From Promicromonospora thailandica (GTDB taxonomy: Bacteria; Actinomycetota; Actinomycetes; Actinomycetales; Cellulomonadaceae), in contig NZ_JAMTCS010000001.1 of NCBI RefSeq assembly GCF_024171955.1, forward strand, positions 496,001-560,000: a stretch of 64,000 nucleotides of DNA, given 5' to 3'. A model generated the notes under the pieces. That model did no database searches. It was not told where the DNA came from and saw only the letters and a list, made by a program, of their open reading frames with translations. Numbering within the stretch: the first letter of the stretch is position 1; every line of letters begins with the position of its first letter. This document shows positions 43,456 through 53,536 of the stretch, piece by piece. Made by a program: the position numbers and the translations under genes.

Positions 43456-44979
<1,524 letters not shown>

Positions 44980-45221
44980 GGTCTGCCTCCTCGCAGTCTT
45001 CTCGCGCCCGCCTCGGTCGCCCGACGGCGGGGCCACGGCTCGGGTGCACCGGTGCGCCCGAGTGGGGCGAGGGTAGGCAGCGGTGCGTTGCATCGGCGTT
45101 GCAACCCGACCGTGACCTCACGCGGGCAAGGCCGGCCGGTACCGGGACAGAGACGGGGCGAGGACAGGTCGCGCGGCCCGACGAGGGCGTGCGGCACGAC
45201 GCACCCGCGGAGAGGACACCG

Positions 45222-46829
45222 ATGAATCCCGCACCACGTACCCCGGCCCGCACCGGCCGCCCCGCCCTGCCCCTGATCGTGCCGCTGGCCGCGGCCCTGA
45301 CGGTGGTGCTGGCCCTGGCGGGCTGCGGCGACGGCGGCGACGGCGCAGAGACCGCCCCCGACGCGGTGAGCCTGTCGCTCCCGGACGGCGGCACCGGCGA
45401 GGTCGCCCCCGCCCCCGTCCCAGCCGCCGAACCGTTCGTCCCGGAAGGCCGGGAGGAGTACGACGACTCCCCCGAGTCACCGTTCCAGGACGTCGCCACG
45501 AGCCCGCTGTCCACGTTCTCGGCCGACGTCGACACGGCGTCCTACTCGAACCTGCGCCGCCAGGTGAACCAGGGCGTGCGGCCCGAGGGCGTGCGCATCG
45601 AGGAGCTCGTCAACTACTTCGACTACGGCTACCCCGCACCCGCTCCGGACGCCGAGCACCCGTTCACGGTGACGACCGAGGTCGCCGCCGCCCCCTGGAA
45701 CGCGGAGCACCAGCTCGCGATGGTGGGCGTGCAGGCCACGGAGGCGGTCCCGACGTCGGAGGGCAACAACATCGTCTTCCTGCTGGACGTGTCGGGCTCC
45801 ATGGACGAGCCCGCCAAGCTGCCGCTGCTCGCGGAGTCGTTCGCGCTGCTGGTCGAGCAGCTCGACGAACGCGACCGCGTGTCGATCGTGACCTACGCGG
45901 GCGACAACCGCGTGGTGGCGGACTCCGTGCCGGGCTCGGAGCACGATGTGCTCGTGGACCACCTGCGCTCGCTGCGCGCGGGCGGGGCGACGGGCGGGGC
46001 GGACGGCCTGGCCACCGCCTACGAGCTGGCGGAGAAGAACTTCGTCGAGGGCGGGAACAACCGGGTGGTCCTGGCGACCGACGGCGACTTCAACGTGGGC
46101 CCGTCCACGCCGCAGGAGCTCACGGAGCTGATCGAGGCCGAGCGCGAGTCGGGGGTGTACGTGTCGGTGCTGGGCTTCGGCATGGGCAACCTCAAGGACA
46201 GCACCATGGAGGCGATCGCCGACCACGGGAACGGCAACTACGCGTACGTCGACACCCTGGCGGAGGCGCGCAAGGTGCTCGTGGACGAGTTCGGTTCGAC
46301 GATGTTCGTCGTCGCCCAGGACCTCAAGGTGCAGGTGGAGCTCAACCCGGCGACGGTCGCGTCCTACCGGCTGATCGGCTACGACAACCGGCGCCTGGAC
46401 GACGAGGAGTTCGCGGACGACGCGCGCGACGCGGGCGACGTCGGCGCCGGGCACTCGGTGACGGCGTTCTACGAGCTGGTCCCCGCCGACGCGGACCGGC
46501 CCGGCTCCGACGGTCTGGCGTACTCCGACCGGGAGGTCGGCCCGAGCGACGACTTCATGACCGTGCACGTGCGGTACAAGGAGCCGGGCGGTGGGGCGAG
46601 CACCGAGGCTGAGTTCCCCGTCGGTGCCGGGGCCTTCACGACGGCCCCGACCGCGGACTTCGCCTTCGCCTCCGCGGTGGCCGAGCTCGGCCTGATCGCC
46701 ACCGGGTCCGAGTACCGCGGCGCGGCCGACCTGGACGCCGTCCGCGAGCGGGCCGCCGGCGCCGTGGGTGCGGACCCGTACGGGCTGCGGGCGGAGTTCG
46801 TGGACCTGGTGGATGCCTACCCGAGATAA
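45222..46829 (+). CDS. von Willebrand factor A domain lipoprotein
   Basis: The 535-residue protein has a lipoprotein signal (about 1-35, hydrophobic run ending LAGC as lipobox), an Asp/Pro-rich linker, a YfbK-like N-terminal vWA-associated domain (PLSTFSADVDTASYSNLRRQV) and a vWA domain with the MIDAS DVSGSMDEP (about residue 190). A C-terminal DUF3520-like region follows. It is predicted to sit on the outer face of the membrane and bind a metal-dependent partner. GAGAGG lies about 8 nt upstream of the ATG. Confidence 0.9.
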   Translation: MNPAPRTPARTGRPALPLIVPLAAALTVVLALAGCGDGGDGAETAPDAVSLSLPDGGTGEVAPAPVPAAEPFVPEGREEYDDSPESPFQDVATSPLSTFSADVDTASYSNLRRQVNQGVRPEGVRIEELVNYFDYGYPAPAPDAEHPFTVTTEVAAAPWNAEHQLAMVGVQATEAVPTSEGNNIVFLLDVSGSMDEPAKLPLLAESFALLVEQLDERDRVSIVTYAGDNRVVADSVPGSEHDVLVDHLRSLRAGGATGGADGLATAYELAEKNFVEGGNNRVVLATDGDFNVGPSTPQELTELIEAERESGVYVSVLGFGMGNLKDSTMEAIADHGNGNYAYVDTLAEARKVLVDEFGSTMFVVAQDLKVQVELNPATVASYRLIGYDNRRLDDEEFADDARDAGDVGAGHSVTAFYELVPADADRPGSDGLAYSDREVGPSDDFMTVHVRYKEPGGGASTEAEFPVGAGAFTTAPTADFAFASAVAELGLIATGSEYRGAADLDAVRERAAGAVGADPYGLRAEFVDLVDAYPR

Positions 46830-46862
46830 CCGCCGACGACGATTTCCGGTGGCGAAACAGAT

Positions 46863-46880
46863 GCATCCAAAGCCATCAAC
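46863..46880 (-). repeat. Copy of a short direct-repeat motif shared with 38178-38195
   Basis: On the - strand the segment reads TTGATG-GCT-TTGGATGC, 15 of 18 bases the same as the copy at 38178-38195. It sits in the AT-richer gap after the vWA lipoprotein gene. Significance is unclear. Confidence 0.4.
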
Positions 46881-46920
46881 ATTGACCGGAAGAATGACAC
46901 GAAAGTTGTTTACCGCCAGT

Positions 46921-46948
46921 GCCGGGTCTGGAAATTCTCAGACCCGGC
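46921..46948. terminator. Terminator between convergent genes
   Basis: A 10-bp perfect stem (GCCGGGTCTG with CAGACCCGGC) has an 8-nt loop. It lies between the vWA gene stop (46829) and the stop of the convergent membrane protein (46960). Confidence 0.75.
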
Positions 46949-46959
46949 GAAATGGCCCG

Positions 46960-47616
46960 TCAGGAACCGTCGTGGGAGGTGAGGACGGTTCGCGCGCCCA
47001 CCGGGTCGCGCGTCTCGAGCGCGTGCTGGGCGCCCTGCGACTGCTGCACCATGTCGACCGCGGCGCGCAGGTCCTCGGTGGCCCAGTCCAGGGAGGTCTC
47101 GATGTGGGTCGCCTGGGCGAGCAGGGTACGGGCCTGCGTCACCGACGACGGCGGGGCGTCGGTGACCCGCTGCGCCACGGCGGCGCGGGCGTCGGCGAGA
47201 GCCTCGGCGAGCACGTCGCGCGTCGCCGGGTCGGCGACCCGGCCCTCCGAGTGCTCGTACACCCGCTCGGCCGTGTCCAGCACCGCCGCGAGGTCGTGCG
47301 ACCTGTCGGATGTACTGCTGACCTGGGCGTCGATCTCGGCGGCGAGCGCCAGGAGGTGGCTGGCCTCGTCCGCGCGGACCGATCCGGCCCACAGCGAGAC
47401 GGCGACCGCGACGCCCGTCACCACGGCCGCGCCGAACGTCCAGCGGCGGCGGCCGCGGGCGCCGGCGAGGTCGGCGAGCGGCGGCTCCGGCGATTCGAGC
47501 GGCGGGGAGTCGAGCGGCGGGAGCTCGGCGGGGTCGGGCACCGGCGGCGCCGCCGGCACGCTGGTGGATGGCAGGTGGCTCGGACTGTCTCCGGCCGGGT
47601 CGTCAGCGTCAGACAT
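46960..47616 (-). CDS. Single-pass membrane protein with helical exported domain, function unknown
   Basis: The 218-residue protein has a Pro/Ser/Glu-rich cytosolic N-terminus, one membrane segment (about 58-78, FGAAVVTGVAVAVSLWAGSV) and a mainly helical outer part (about 80-200). ATG 47616 is preferred; an in-frame GTG at 47697 would add 27 residues, but that stretch has low-GC codons (TTG, TTT, TCA, AGT) unlike the rest. The 286-bp gap to the GAF regulator holds its AT-richer promoter region and nothing else clear. Confidence 0.7.
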   Translation of the reverse strand: MSDADDPAGDSPSHLPSTSVPAAPPVPDPAELPPLDSPPLESPEPPLADLAGARGRRRWTFGAAVVTGVAVAVSLWAGSVRADEASHLLALAAEIDAQVSSTSDRSHDLAAVLDTAERVYEHSEGRVADPATRDVLAEALADARAAVAQRVTDAPPSSVTQARTLLAQATHIETSLDWATEDLRAAVDMVQQSQGAQHALETRDPVGARTVLTSHDGS

Positions 47617-47902
47617 CGTCGATTCCGGTCTGGACAAAGCGATGGTGTTCAACTCTTCCCCCAAAGAGAGTTCCCCTGAAAACAAACTGTCGGACACGAG
47701 GTCCGTTCAACAACCGGTGCGAATGACGCTAGGACTACTTTCTGCGTCCCGCGCGGCGAATCCGTAATACGTCCGTGATCTGTGGACGACGCGCTCGGGA
47801 CCCGGTGCACTTGGTGAACTCCGTGCCCAACCTGTTGAGGACCTTGGTGCGGTGCCTACACTGGCCTGGTTCGACGACGGCGTCCGGACGAGGTAGGTGC
47901 AG

Positions 47903-49171
47903 ATGGCCCAGGTGCCACACCGGGACGCGCAGTGGGTGCGCGCGGCGTACGAGCGATTCGTCGGTTCCGCGGGTTCGCAGGAGCCCGCCGGCATCGACCC
48001 CGTCGTCGCGGCCTCCTGGCGGCGGAGCCTGCGCAACGGCGTCGACCCGGACCATCCGAGCGCCGTGCCCGTCGCCGCGACGGCCGACCTCGAGGACTAC
48101 CGGCGGCACCATCCGCTCGCCGTCGCGATGCCGCTGGTCCGCGACCTGGTCGGCGGAGCGACGGGCGACGACCTCGTCGTCGCCGTGTCGGACGACGCCG
48201 GCCGCCTGCTCTGGGTCGAGGGCCACGGCCCCGTGCGCAGCGCCGTGGACCGTGTCGGGTTCGTCGAGGGGGCCGTGTGGCGCGAGGAGTCGGTGGGCAC
48301 CAACGCACCCGGCACGGCGCTGGCCACCCGCCGCCCGGTGCAGGTGCTCGGTGCCGAGCACTACGCCCGCCCCGTGCAGCGGCTGAGCTGCACCGCCGCC
48401 CCCGTGCACGACGCGTCCGGTGGCATCGTCGGCGCCCTCGACCTCACCGGAGGCAGCGTCGCCGGCACGGGCGTCGCACTCGCCCTGGTACGAGCGACGG
48501 TCGCGATGGTCGAACGCGAACTCGCGGCGCGGGCCGCCACCTCCCACGCCCCGGCCGACGCCATCGCCCCCGGCCTGGCCGTGGCCCCGGACCCCACCCC
48601 CGACCTGCGGCTGCTCGGGCCGCCCACCCTGCGCGGACGCCGCATCTCGCTGCGCCACGCCGAGATCCTGCTGCTGCTCGCCGAGCACCCCCGCGGTCTG
48701 ACCGCGGAGGAGCTCGCCGTGCTGCTGCACCCCGGCGACCTGTCCCTCGTGGCGGTCCGTGCCGAGGTCTCCCGGCTGCGCCGGGTCGCCGACGCCGTCC
48801 TGGACGGTCCGCTGCTCGCCGGCTCCCGCCCGTACCGGCTCGCCCGGCCGCTGCGGTCCGACGTCGACGCGGCGCGCGGCCACCTCCGCCGGGGCGACGT
48901 GCGCAGCGCGCTGACCGCCTACCCCGAACCACTGCTGCGCCGGTCGGCGGCGCCCGGCGTCGAGCGGCTCCGCGAGGAGCTGGAGGCCGAGGTCCGGGAG
49001 GCGGTGCACGCCTGCGCCGACACGGTCGCCGTCGATCGCTGGACCGCGCGCCCCGAGGGCGCGGACGACCACGCCGCCTGGACGCGCCTTGCCCGCCTCG
49101 CCCAGCCCGGCGGCCCGCTGGCCGCCCGCGCGTCGGCACACCTCGACGTGCTGGAGCGCCGGTTGCGCTGA
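47903..49171 (+). CDS. GAF-domain transcriptional regulator, likely activator of aldehyde dehydrogenase
   Basis: The 422-residue protein starts with an AcoR-type conserved segment ([21 protein letters not shown]). A GAF sensor domain follows (about 75-205, with [18 protein letters not shown] and [27 protein letters not shown]) and then a winged-helix-like C-terminal part (about 240-330, [35 protein letters not shown]). It has no sigma-54 AAA domain. Such GAF regulators often lie next to acetaldehyde dehydrogenase/DUF779 genes in actinobacteria. AGGT lies 4-5 nt upstream of ATG 47903. Confidence 0.88.
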   Translation: MAQVPHRDAQWVRAAYERFVGSAGSQEPAGIDPVVAASWRRSLRNGVDPDHPSAVPVAATADLEDYRRHHPLAVAMPLVRDLVGGATGDDLVVAVSDDAGRLLWVEGHGPVRSAVDRVGFVEGAVWREESVGTNAPGTALATRRPVQVLGAEHYARPVQRLSCTAAPVHDASGGIVGALDLTGGSVAGTGVALALVRATVAMVERELAARAATSHAPADAIAPGLAVAPDPTPDLRLLGPPTLRGRRISLRHAEILLLLAEHPRGLTAEELAVLLHPGDLSLVAVRAEVSRLRRVADAVLDGPLLAGSRPYRLARPLRSDVDAARGHLRRGDVRSALTAYPEPLLRRSAAPGVERLREELEAEVREAVHACADTVAVDRWTARPEGADDHAAWTRLARLAQPGGPLAARASAHLDVLERRLR

Positions 49172-49293
49172 CACCCCACTGGGGGCACGCCAGGGACGTC
49201 CGGCAGTGTGTCCACCCAGCGGACGCCCGGGATCGATTCCGGGCTCCTCCGCGTTGCCAACGTCGTCAGAGCACGCTCCCCCGAGGAGGACCC

Positions 49294-50187
<894 letters not shown>

Positions 50188-50202
50188 CACGGGCGGCGGC
50201 GG

Positions 50203-50502
50203 TCAGTCCCGGCCGAAGGCCTTGCGCAGCTCGTCCTTGGCGCGCTCCAGCACGTCACGCTGGTCCGCATCGAGGTCCTTGCCCGCGCGGTTGACGTAGA
50301 AGGTCAGCATCGACATCGCCGACCGGTACGGCGAGCTCTTGCGGCGGTCGCTCGCCTCCGCGGACCTCTTGAGGGAGCGGGCGATCCGCGCGGGGTCGTC
50401 CCACGTGAACACGCCCTCCTCCAGGTCCAGGGCGTCGCTGCCCTCGGTGACCTCCTGGGACCAGCGGTCGGGGCGGTCGTCCCGGTCCTTGTTCTCGGCC
50501 AT
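50203..50502 (-). CDS. DUF3175-like small protein
   Basis: The 99-residue charged protein is soluble. Its C-terminal half, SPYRSAMSMLTFYVNRAGKDLDADQRDVLERAKDELRKAFGRD, matches my recollection of DUF3175. The N-terminal half is Asp/Glu/Arg-rich. The role is unknown. It lies opposite to and between sseA and sufE. Confidence 0.8.
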   Translation of the reverse strand: MAENKDRDDRPDRWSQEVTEGSDALDLEEGVFTWDDPARIARSLKRSAEASDRRKSSPYRSAMSMLTFYVNRAGKDLDADQRDVLERAKDELRKAFGRD

Positions 50503-50578
50503 ACGGCCACGCTACGACGACGCCGCGGCACTCGCCCGGGTGCTCGCCCCGCCCGGGACGCGGTGAAAGGATGAACCG

Positions 50579-51034
50579 ATGAGCACCGACGACACCACCC
50601 TCCCCGACGCGCTCGCCGAGCTCCGGGACGCCTTCCTGGAGACGCCTGAGCGGGACCGCCTCCAGCTGCTGCTGGAGGTGTCGCGTGAGCTCCCGCCGCT
50701 GCCCGACCGCTACGCGGACGCCCCCGAGCAGCTCGAGCGGGTCCAGGAGTGCCAGTCCCCCGTCTACGCGTTCGCGGAGGTGGACGACGCCGGGGTGGTC
50801 GCCTTCCACGCGACCGCACCGGAGGAGGCGCCCACCACGCGCGGGTTCGCGTCGATCCTCGCGCAGGGCCTGACCGGGCTCACAGCGCAGCAGGTGCTCG
50901 ACGTGCCCGACGACTACCCGCTCCAGCTCGGCCTCACGAAGGTGGTCAGCCTGCTCCGCCTCAACGGGATGGCGGGCATGCTGGCGCGCGCCAAGCGTCA
51001 GGTGCGCGAGCAGGTCGAGGCCGCGCGGGCCTGA
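50579..51034 (+). CDS. sufE: SufE-family protein
   Basis: The 151-residue cysteine-desulfurase partner has acceptor Cys58 in RVQECQSPVYAF and a helical C-terminus (GLTGLTAQQVLDVPDDY, NGMAGMLARAKRQV). It carries sulfur from a SufS-type desulfurase to the Fe-S scaffold. AAAGGA lies 7 nt upstream; the same bases could act as a -10 at the leaderless distance. sseA upstream runs in the same direction. Confidence 0.93.
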   Translation: MSTDDTTLPDALAELRDAFLETPERDRLQLLLEVSRELPPLPDRYADAPEQLERVQECQSPVYAFAEVDDAGVVAFHATAPEEAPTTRGFASILAQGLTGLTAQQVLDVPDDYPLQLGLTKVVSLLRLNGMAGMLARAKRQVREQVEAARA

Positions 51035-51062
51035 CCCGCCCGCACTGACCCCGCCCGCGCGG

Positions 51063-52022
51063 TCAGCCCAGCCGGGACCGCAGCCAGGGGATGCAGGCCT
51101 CCGCCTGGATGCGCTGGAACGCCCGCAGGTGCGGGATGCCCGGCGGCGCCTCGAGCAGCGAGCTGCGCACGAAATAGGCGGTCAGCACGGCCACCCAGAC
51201 CGTCACCGCCTCGGCGTCCGTCCCGGCGGGCAGCGGCGTCCGCTCCAGCACCTCCTGCGGCGCGGGACCACCCGTCGCACGCACCACCGGCAGCATCGCG
51301 ACCTGGTCCACGAACGCGGGACCACGCCGCGCGTGCGGCCAGTCGACGGCGACGGCCTCCTCCCCGCCGTCCGGGGAGCGCACGACGAGCGCGTTGTCCG
51401 CGCGCAGGTCGTTGTGCACCAGGTGGGGCCCGGCCAGGGCCTCCCGCTGGCGCGCGGCCGAGGCGACCTCCGCGAGGACGTCGACGTGGGCGGCCAGCCA
51501 CGGGTCGTACGTGGCAAGACCCGCCGGCCGCTGGTCGGCCAGGAGGGCCGCCTCCGGCCAGGACAGGTCGGCCGCGTCCGGGAACGCCCCGCCGGCGGGC
51601 ACCTCGTGCTCGGCGATCCGCCGGGCCAGGCGCTGCAGCCGGTCCAGGTCGCCGAGGTCCCAGGGTTCGCCCCGGGGCGCCCGCCCGTCGACCACGTCGG
51701 ACGCGACGAGCACCCAGGACGGCTCGGCCTCTCCGGGGTCGGCCACCTCCTCGGCCCACCGGAAGGCCGGCGCGGGGACGCCGTCGGGCAGGGCCGCCGA
51801 ACGCACCGCCTCCGCGCGGTGCAGGCGGGCGGCCTCGGCGTGGTCGGTCGAGGCGACCTTGACGAACGCGCGGCCCGCCGGGGACTCGAGCGTGAGCGCC
51901 CACCCGGGCGAGAAGCCGCCGTCGTGCGACGTCCAGGAGGTGACCGGACCACCCAGCCGCGCGACGACGGCCTTGCGCACGTGGGCGGGCAGGTCGGGCC
52001 AGGTGGGTCGCACGCGGGTCAT
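51063..52022 (-). CDS. APH-family phosphotransferase
   Basis: The 319-residue protein has the aminoglycoside-phosphotransferase/choline-kinase fold: RAFVKVAS (ATP Lys), the catalytic loop LVHNDLRADN and the metal Asp in VAVDWPHARRGPAFVDQVAM. The substrate could be an antibiotic, a sugar or a metabolite. ATG 52022 follows CATCAT by 6 nt (leaderless). It is convergent with sufE. Confidence 0.88.
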   Translation of the reverse strand: MTRVRPTWPDLPAHVRKAVVARLGGPVTSWTSHDGGFSPGWALTLESPAGRAFVKVASTDHAEAARLHRAEAVRSAALPDGVPAPAFRWAEEVADPGEAEPSWVLVASDVVDGRAPRGEPWDLGDLDRLQRLARRIAEHEVPAGGAFPDAADLSWPEAALLADQRPAGLATYDPWLAAHVDVLAEVASAARQREALAGPHLVHNDLRADNALVVRSPDGGEEAVAVDWPHARRGPAFVDQVAMLPVVRATGGPAPQEVLERTPLPAGTDAEAVTVWVAVLTAYFVRSSLLEAPPGIPHLRAFQRIQAEACIPWLRSRLG

Positions 52023-52203
52023 GCGGCGATGATGTCAGGGCCCCGCGCCCGGCGCGGAATCATTTTCCGTCCGCTCCCATTCTTGGACGACCGTCCTGTA
52101 TCACCGTTGTGATGTCGGGGTTACTGCGATTCCTGGCGTATTCAGTTCCGGGTCGGTCCTGGAATGCCCGAAATACCGCGGCCGATGCATCCTCATGCAC
52201 CGA

Positions 52204-52232
52204 TTGACAGGGTGAAAAAGGCGTCTCACCCT
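52204..52232 (+). promoter_or_regulatory. Putative sigma-70 promoter of small secreted protein
   Basis: TTGACA (52204-52209), 17 bp, then CACCCT (52227-52232). It is followed by the palindrome ACACACGTGTGT (52245-52256), possibly an operator. The gap between the APH-family gene (ends 52022) and 52301 is AT-richer and shows no other gene. Confidence 0.45.
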
Positions 52233-52300
52233 TCTTCCTGGTGAACACACGTGTGTGCTCCACCACACTGTTACGACGGAGCTATTCGAGGGGAAACACC

Positions 52301-52666
52301 ATGATCCGAGGATTCCGTGCAATCAGTCGCGCTGTCGCGACCGTGGCCGTCTCGGCCGGCCTGGTCTGCGCAGCCACCACAGGTGCGAGCGCCACGGTGG
52401 CGACCGAGGGGGACGTTCCCGCGGTCCACCAGCTCACCATCTCCGAGCCGGCCCCCGAGGTCGTCGCGGAGGTCCCCGCCGAGGCCGAGGACCCGGTCCC
52501 CGACGTGCCGGTGCCCGACGTCCCCGTCCCCGACGTCCCCGTCCCGGACCTGCCCGTGCCGGTCCCGACCCCGGGTCTCCTGGACGGCCTGCTCGCCGCG
52601 ATCGGCAACCTGCTCGCGTCGCTCCTCGGCGGTGTCCCCGTACCGCTGCCCGTCCCCGGCGTCTGA
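52301..52666 (+). CDS. Small secreted protein with Val-Pro-Asp repeats
   Basis: The 121-residue precursor has a Sec signal peptide (about 1-33: FRAISRAVATVAVSAGLVCAATTGASA). An acidic stretch follows, then a strict VPDVP-type repeat (about five units, residues 64-85) and a hydrophobic Leu/Val/Pro tail (LLDGLLAAIGNLLASLLGG). It is probably a surface or secreted peptide. GAGGGG precedes the ATG. It was not recognised as a known family. A strong terminator lies about 105 bp after the stop. Confidence 0.85.
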   Translation: MIRGFRAISRAVATVAVSAGLVCAATTGASATVATEGDVPAVHQLTISEPAPEVVAEVPAEAEDPVPDVPVPDVPVPDVPVPDLPVPVPTPGLLDGLLAAIGNLLASLLGGVPVPLPVPGV

Positions 52667-52771
52667 CCGCCGGATCCCCGACCCGCCGGACGCCGCCAGC
52701 ACGCCCGGCACCGACGTCCTTTTCACCGGCCGTTCTTGAACGGTGGGGCCGGTGACAAAGGGCTCCTGAGG

Positions 52772-52806
52772 AAGAGGCCCTTTCCCGCACCGGGAAAGGG
52801 CCTCTT
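52772..52806. terminator. Terminator between the small secreted protein and kdpE
   Basis: A 16-bp perfect stem (52772-52787 with 52791-52806) has a 3-nt loop and is followed by T-rich bases. It probably ends both convergent units, including the kdp operon. Confidence 0.85.
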
Positions 52807-52816
52807 TCTCGTCCGC

Positions 52817-53536
52817 TCACTCCTCGAAACGATATCCCGCACCCGGGTGCGTGAGGATATGGCGCGGCTGTGACGGGTCCCGTTCCAGCTTTCGCCGCAG
52901 CTGCGCCGTGTACACGCGCAGATAGTTCGTCTCCGTCGAGTAGGCGGGCCCCCACACCTCGTGCAGCAGGCGCTTGCGGTCCACGAGCCGGCCGCGGTTG
53001 CGCACGAGCACCTCCAGCAGCGCCCACTCGGTGGGGCTCAGCCGTACCTCCCCACCGGCCCGGAACACCTGCCGCCGCGCCAGGTCGACACGCAGGTCGC
53101 CCGCGACGACCACGGGCTCCTCGGACTGCACCGGTGCGCCCCGGCGGACGGCGGCACGCAGGCGCGCGAGCAGCTCGTTCATCGCGAAGGGCTTGGTCAC
53201 GTAGTCGTCGGCGCCGGCGTCGAGGGCGTCCACCTTGTCGTCGCCGAGCTGCCGGGCGGACAGCACGACGATCGGTACCCGCGTCCAGCCCCGGATCCCC
53301 GCGATCACATCGAGCCCCGGCATGTCCGGAAGCCCGAGGTCCAGGAGCACCACGTCGGGCCGGACCGCAGCCACGGCGTCCAGGGCGGCAGCCCCCGTGG
53401 GCGCGGCCGTCACGTCCCAGCCGTGGGCGCGCAGGTTGATGGCCAGGGCGCGGGCCAGCGCGGCGTCGTCGTCGACCACGAGGACGCGGTTGCCGGACGC
53501 CGCGCGGTCGGCCTCGTCTGTCACGGGGCCGGTCAC
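52817..53536 (-). CDS. kdpE: Two-component response regulator KdpE
   Basis: The 239-residue OmpR/PhoB-type regulator has receiver VLVVDDDAALARAL, phospho-Asp in VVLLDLGLPDMPG, Lys in YVTKPF, and a winged helix (about 140-238, LSPTEWALLEVLVRNRGRLVDRKRLLHEVWG). It turns on kdp transcription at low K+. The GTG start overlaps kdpD's stop as GTGA. It is the last gene of the kdp operon, ahead of a strong hairpin. Confidence 0.96.
   Translation of the reverse strand: MTGPVTDEADRAASGNRVLVVDDDAALARALAINLRAHGWDVTAAPTGAAALDAVAAVRPDVVLLDLGLPDMPGLDVIAGIRGWTRVPIVVLSARQLGDDKVDALDAGADDYVTKPFAMNELLARLRAAVRRGAPVQSEEPVVVAGDLRVDLARRQVFRAGGEVRLSPTEWALLEVLVRNRGRLVDRKRLLHEVWGPAYSTETNYLRVYTAQLRRKLERDPSQPRHILTHPGAGYRFEE

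Noticed and set aside
47617-47697. N-terminal extension of the membrane protein at 46960-47616
   Set aside because: The extra 27 codons use TTG, TTT, TCA and AGT, unlike the rest of the gene, and no better ribosome-binding site precedes the upstream GTG.
49172-49293. A regulatory RNA in the gap before sseA
   Set aside because: The 122-bp gap has no strong fold or conserved motif that I could see beyond the ribosome-binding site of sseA.
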